From NCBI GenBank assembly GCA_016707285.1, contig JADJIA010000006.1, positions 160,135 to 224,134 of the forward strand: DNA of 64,000 nt. Direction: 5' to 3'. Made by a program: the position numbers and the translations under genes. Below are positions 62,214 to 64,000 of the stretch, in pieces. The notes below the pieces were generated by a model. The model saw nothing but the letters and a program-made list of their open reading frames with translations, was not told where the DNA came from and searched no databases. Every line of letters starts with the position of its first letter. Position 1 is the first letter of the stretch. The DNA comes from Ignavibacteriales bacterium (GTDB lineage: Bacteria; Bacteroidota; Ignavibacteria; Ignavibacteriales; Ignavibacteriaceae).

Positions 62214-62541
62214 CGCCCCGGATGGGTGCCCTATGGGTAACAATGTCCAACAAATAAAGATTTTGGCCCCGGATGGGGTGCCCTATGGGTAGATGTCCAA
62301 CAAATGATGAATTTGGCCCCGGATGGGGTGCCCTATGGGTAGATGTCCAACAAATGATGAATTTGGCCCCGGATGGGGTCACCTATGGGTAACAATGTCC
62401 AACAAATTTTGGCCCCGGATGGGGTCTCCTATGGGTAGAATTGTCCAACAAATGTTGAATTTGGCCCCGGATGGGGTCTCCTATGGGTAGAATTGTCCAA
62501 CAAATGTTGAATTTGGCCCCGGATGGGGTCACCTATGGGTA
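62214..62541. repeat. Seven-unit ~50-bp tandem array (repeat B)
   Basis: Units begin at about 62214, 62265, 62315, 62365, 62411, 62463 and 62515 (spacing 46-52). Each has a palindromic head GGCCCCGGATGGGG, the tail T(GC/CA/CT)CCTATGGGTAG, and a near-identical A/T spacer (GTCCAACAAATGATGAATTTG). Because spacers are the same from unit to unit, it is not a CRISPR array. No coding frame is supported in 62008-62674 beyond this. Confidence 0.9.
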
Positions 62542-62674
62542 GAGAAAACGGAAATTATTAACGCAAAATCATGAATTTTTCTGTTAGATATTGTATATTT
62601 AAGTGCAGCAAATATCAATAATTACTGATTATTTCCCCGAGAATAAATTTCCTGAATTTTGGAGGTATTTCTAA

Positions 62675-63094
62675 ATGATACGAGAGAAAACTTTGGGAGA
62701 ATTCACATTCACTACCGACAGTGAAAAAATTGATTACGAGGTAGTGGTGGATTTTCTCAAACGAAGTTATTGGGGATCACATCTTGCACCTGAGACGATT
62801 ATCCGGGCAATTAAAAATTCCCTCTGTTTTAGTGTTTATTTTGGTGATACGATGATTGGTTTTGCGAGAGTTGTGACTGATTATGCAAGATTTGCATATC
62901 TTGCTGATGTTTTCATCCTCGAAGAGCATCGAGGAAAAGGAATTTCAAAAAACCTTATAAAGTTTATTATCGATTATCCCGGTGTAAAAGGCTGTAAAAT
63001 CATGCTCGCCACCAAGGATGCCCATGGACTCTACGCAAAGTTCGGATTCAAAACCCTTGACGAGCCATGGAAGTATATGGAATTAAAAGACTGA
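62675..63094 (+). CDS. GNAT-family N-acetyltransferase
   Basis: 139 residues; GGAGG about 10 bp upstream. YLADVFILEEHRGKGISKNL near residue 75 is the acetyl-CoA-binding motif A (Arg-Gly-x-Gly), preceded by IGFARVVTDYARF and followed by IMLATKDAHGLYAKFGFK, the typical short GNAT of the YjdJ/SSO-like subgroup. The acceptor cannot be told; small metabolites or amines are most common. Isolated between repeat stretches. Confidence 0.9.
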   Translation: MIREKTLGEFTFTTDSEKIDYEVVVDFLKRSYWGSHLAPETIIRAIKNSLCFSVYFGDTMIGFARVVTDYARFAYLADVFILEEHRGKGISKNLIKFIIDYPGVKGCKIMLATKDAHGLYAKFGFKTLDEPWKYMELKD

Positions 63095-63401
63095 AGTTAA
63101 CAGCCCCCTTGTTATTTTGAACACGATAATCACGATTTGAAAAGATATTCACGATGAAGATTTTGAACGTTAGAGTGAGGAGTGGTAATCGTCTCGATTG
63201 CCGTCTGCAAAATGAAGGGGGGGTAGAATACGCAAATTGTCTGAATCAGGATTTACAGGATGCTTTTGGATGAAGATTCGCCCATGCGGCGAGATGTGGG
63301 TGGGTCGCAGAAAAAATTCCCGGCAAAGCCATATCCTTTTTAGCTTTCAAATTGAAATAAATTTAAGTAATTTTGAAGGTTACTTTTAAAAGGAGAATCA
63401 T
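63095..63401. other. Intergenic stretch with a repeat A copy
   Basis: Contains a direct copy of repeat A at 63168-63211 and degenerate CACGAT and GGATTTACAGGAT fragments of the kind found in other intergenic sequence of this phylum. The VapB-like gene's ribosome site AAGGAG lies at its right end. No gene is supported. Confidence 0.6.
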
Positions 63402-63602
63402 ATGAAAATGCAAATAGAAATTGATAAAGAAATACTGGATGAAGCAATGAAGCTTGGGAAACACAATAGCAAAAAAGCTACCATTGAGGCTGCCATTAGG
63501 GAGTATATTGCCCGTAAGAAACGCATCGAAATCAAAGAACTTTTTGGATCAATCGATTACGACCCGGAATATGATTATAAACAGTTAAGACAGGCTCGAT
63601 GA
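63402..63602 (+). CDS. VapB-like antitoxin
   Basis: 66 residues. IEIDKEILDEAMKLGKHNSKKATIEAAIREYI is the ribbon-helix-helix of DUF2191/VapB antitoxins and the basic KRIEIKELFGSIDYD tail is the toxin-wrapping segment. AAGGAG precedes the ATG. Overlaps the toxin gene by 4 bp (ATGA). It binds and inactivates the toxin and represses the operon. Confidence 0.85.
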   Translation: MKMQIEIDKEILDEAMKLGKHNSKKATIEAAIREYIARKKRIEIKELFGSIDYDPEYDYKQLRQAR

Positions 63603-63997
63603 AAGTAATCGTTGATACATGCGTTTGGTCAAATGCTCTGCGCAATCAACTGCAAAAAGTGACTCAAAAAGATTTGCTGCTCGAACAATTGATAGAGAAT
63701 GATCAAGTAGTTATGTTGGGACCTATAAGGCAGGAATTACTTTCAGGAATTAAAGATGAAAAAAAGTTTGATGAATTAAAAAGCAAACTTCAATGGTATG
63801 ATGATTTCCTGATAAAGACTACTGAATACGAGTTGGCTGCATCATTGTACAATAAGTTGAAATCAAACGGGATTCAAGGGTCACATATCGATTTTTTAAT
63901 TTGTGCAGTCGCTCTTAATCACGATTTGGGTATTTACACTTATGATAAAGATTTTTTTAGATTTGCCAGCGTTATACCTATTAAATTATTACAATAA
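63599..63997 (+). CDS. VapC-like PIN-domain toxin
   Basis: 132 residues. MKVIVDTCVWS opens a PIN domain with Asp6, then Glu46 in GPIRQELLSG, Asp98 in SHIDFLICAVAL and Asp116 in YTYDKDF, the four acidic residues needed for metal-dependent RNase activity. Complete at the window edge. Toxin of the pair with the preceding antitoxin; VapC proteins cut specific tRNAs or rRNA. Confidence 0.9.
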   Translation: MKVIVDTCVWSNALRNQLQKVTQKDLLLEQLIENDQVVMLGPIRQELLSGIKDEKKFDELKSKLQWYDDFLIKTTEYELAASLYNKLKSNGIQGSHIDFLICAVALNHDLGIYTYDKDFFRFASVIPIKLLQ

Positions 63998-64000
63998 ATA

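Noticed and set aside
62197..62382. 61-residue frame with HRAPHPGPN-like repeats (minus)
   Set aside because: It is the antisense translation of the 50-bp array.
62214..62541. CRISPR-like array
   Set aside because: The segments between the repeated heads are nearly identical to one another, so they are not unique spacers, and no cas gene is near.

Overview
The window reads as a chromosomal contig of a Gram-negative, AT-leaning bacterium from the Bacteroidota/Ignavibacteriota neighbourhood. The evidence is a PorV/UPF0164-type outer-membrane protein beside a propeller protein with an FlgD-like C-terminal sorting domain, an S46 dipeptidyl peptidase, a Sec-type (clade II) nitrous oxide reductase cluster, a promoter of the TTG-N19-TAnnTTTG type, and frequent TTG starts. 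No rRNA or tRNA gene was recognised. The placement is an inference from gene content, not from a phylogeny.

Layout. 1-9140 (minus) holds cell-surface genes: a lipoprotein, a secreted propeller protein and a PorV-like barrel, then a site-2 protease, a DUF1207-like barrel, and a glycan cluster (two QxxRW glycosyltransferases, a polysaccharide deacetylase, a flippase-like membrane protein). 9150-19055 (minus) is a peptide-utilisation region: M29 aminopeptidase, MFSD1-like transporter, PepD dipeptidase, a PqqD-domain protein, OPT transporter, TetR regulator and an S46 peptidase with a DPP11-like specificity residue. 19190-32275 holds a branched-chain aminotransferase, TM2 and DUF2752 proteins, a SPOR protein (plus strand), a MacAB-TolC-like export operon, a CCA-adding enzyme and a membrane metallopeptidase. 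32229-44389 (minus) holds murA, a Ser/Thr kinase with an extracytoplasmic propeller plus its PP2C phosphatase, a PQQ-propeller lipoprotein and a large peptidase/TolB/BamA-like barrel, then an operon joining isoprenoid genes (fni, polyprenyl synthase) to HPr and PTS enzyme I.

44760-54323 (plus) is a compact N2O-respiration locus: a good promoter, a cytochrome c lipoprotein, nosZ, a NosB-like membrane protein, nosL, nosD, nosF, nosY, then an Rrf2 regulator with IscR-like cluster ligands, a tandem DUF2249 protein, a haem-copper-oxidase-like membrane protein, a MIP18-family Fe-S factor and a cupin. NosR, NosG, NosH and NosC are absent from the window. 55226-61935 (minus) is a complete SUF operon (sufB-C-D-S-U, SufT-like, bacilliredoxin, Rrf2). 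It is bracketed by dispersed intergenic repeats. The right end carries a GNAT acetyltransferase and a VapBC-like toxin-antitoxin pair.

Non-coding structure is unusually rich. There are six loci of 8-bp-period tandem repeats, a seven-unit 50-bp array, two further dispersed repeat families around the suf operon, a stem-loop behind nosZ, a plus-strand terminator between two divergent operons that suggests a small RNA, and one poly-G stretch that looks like an assembly fault. Three genes carry single-base frameshifts (two in long homopolymers, one at a short T4 run), which may be sequencing errors. No CRISPR array, prophage or insertion sequence was found.
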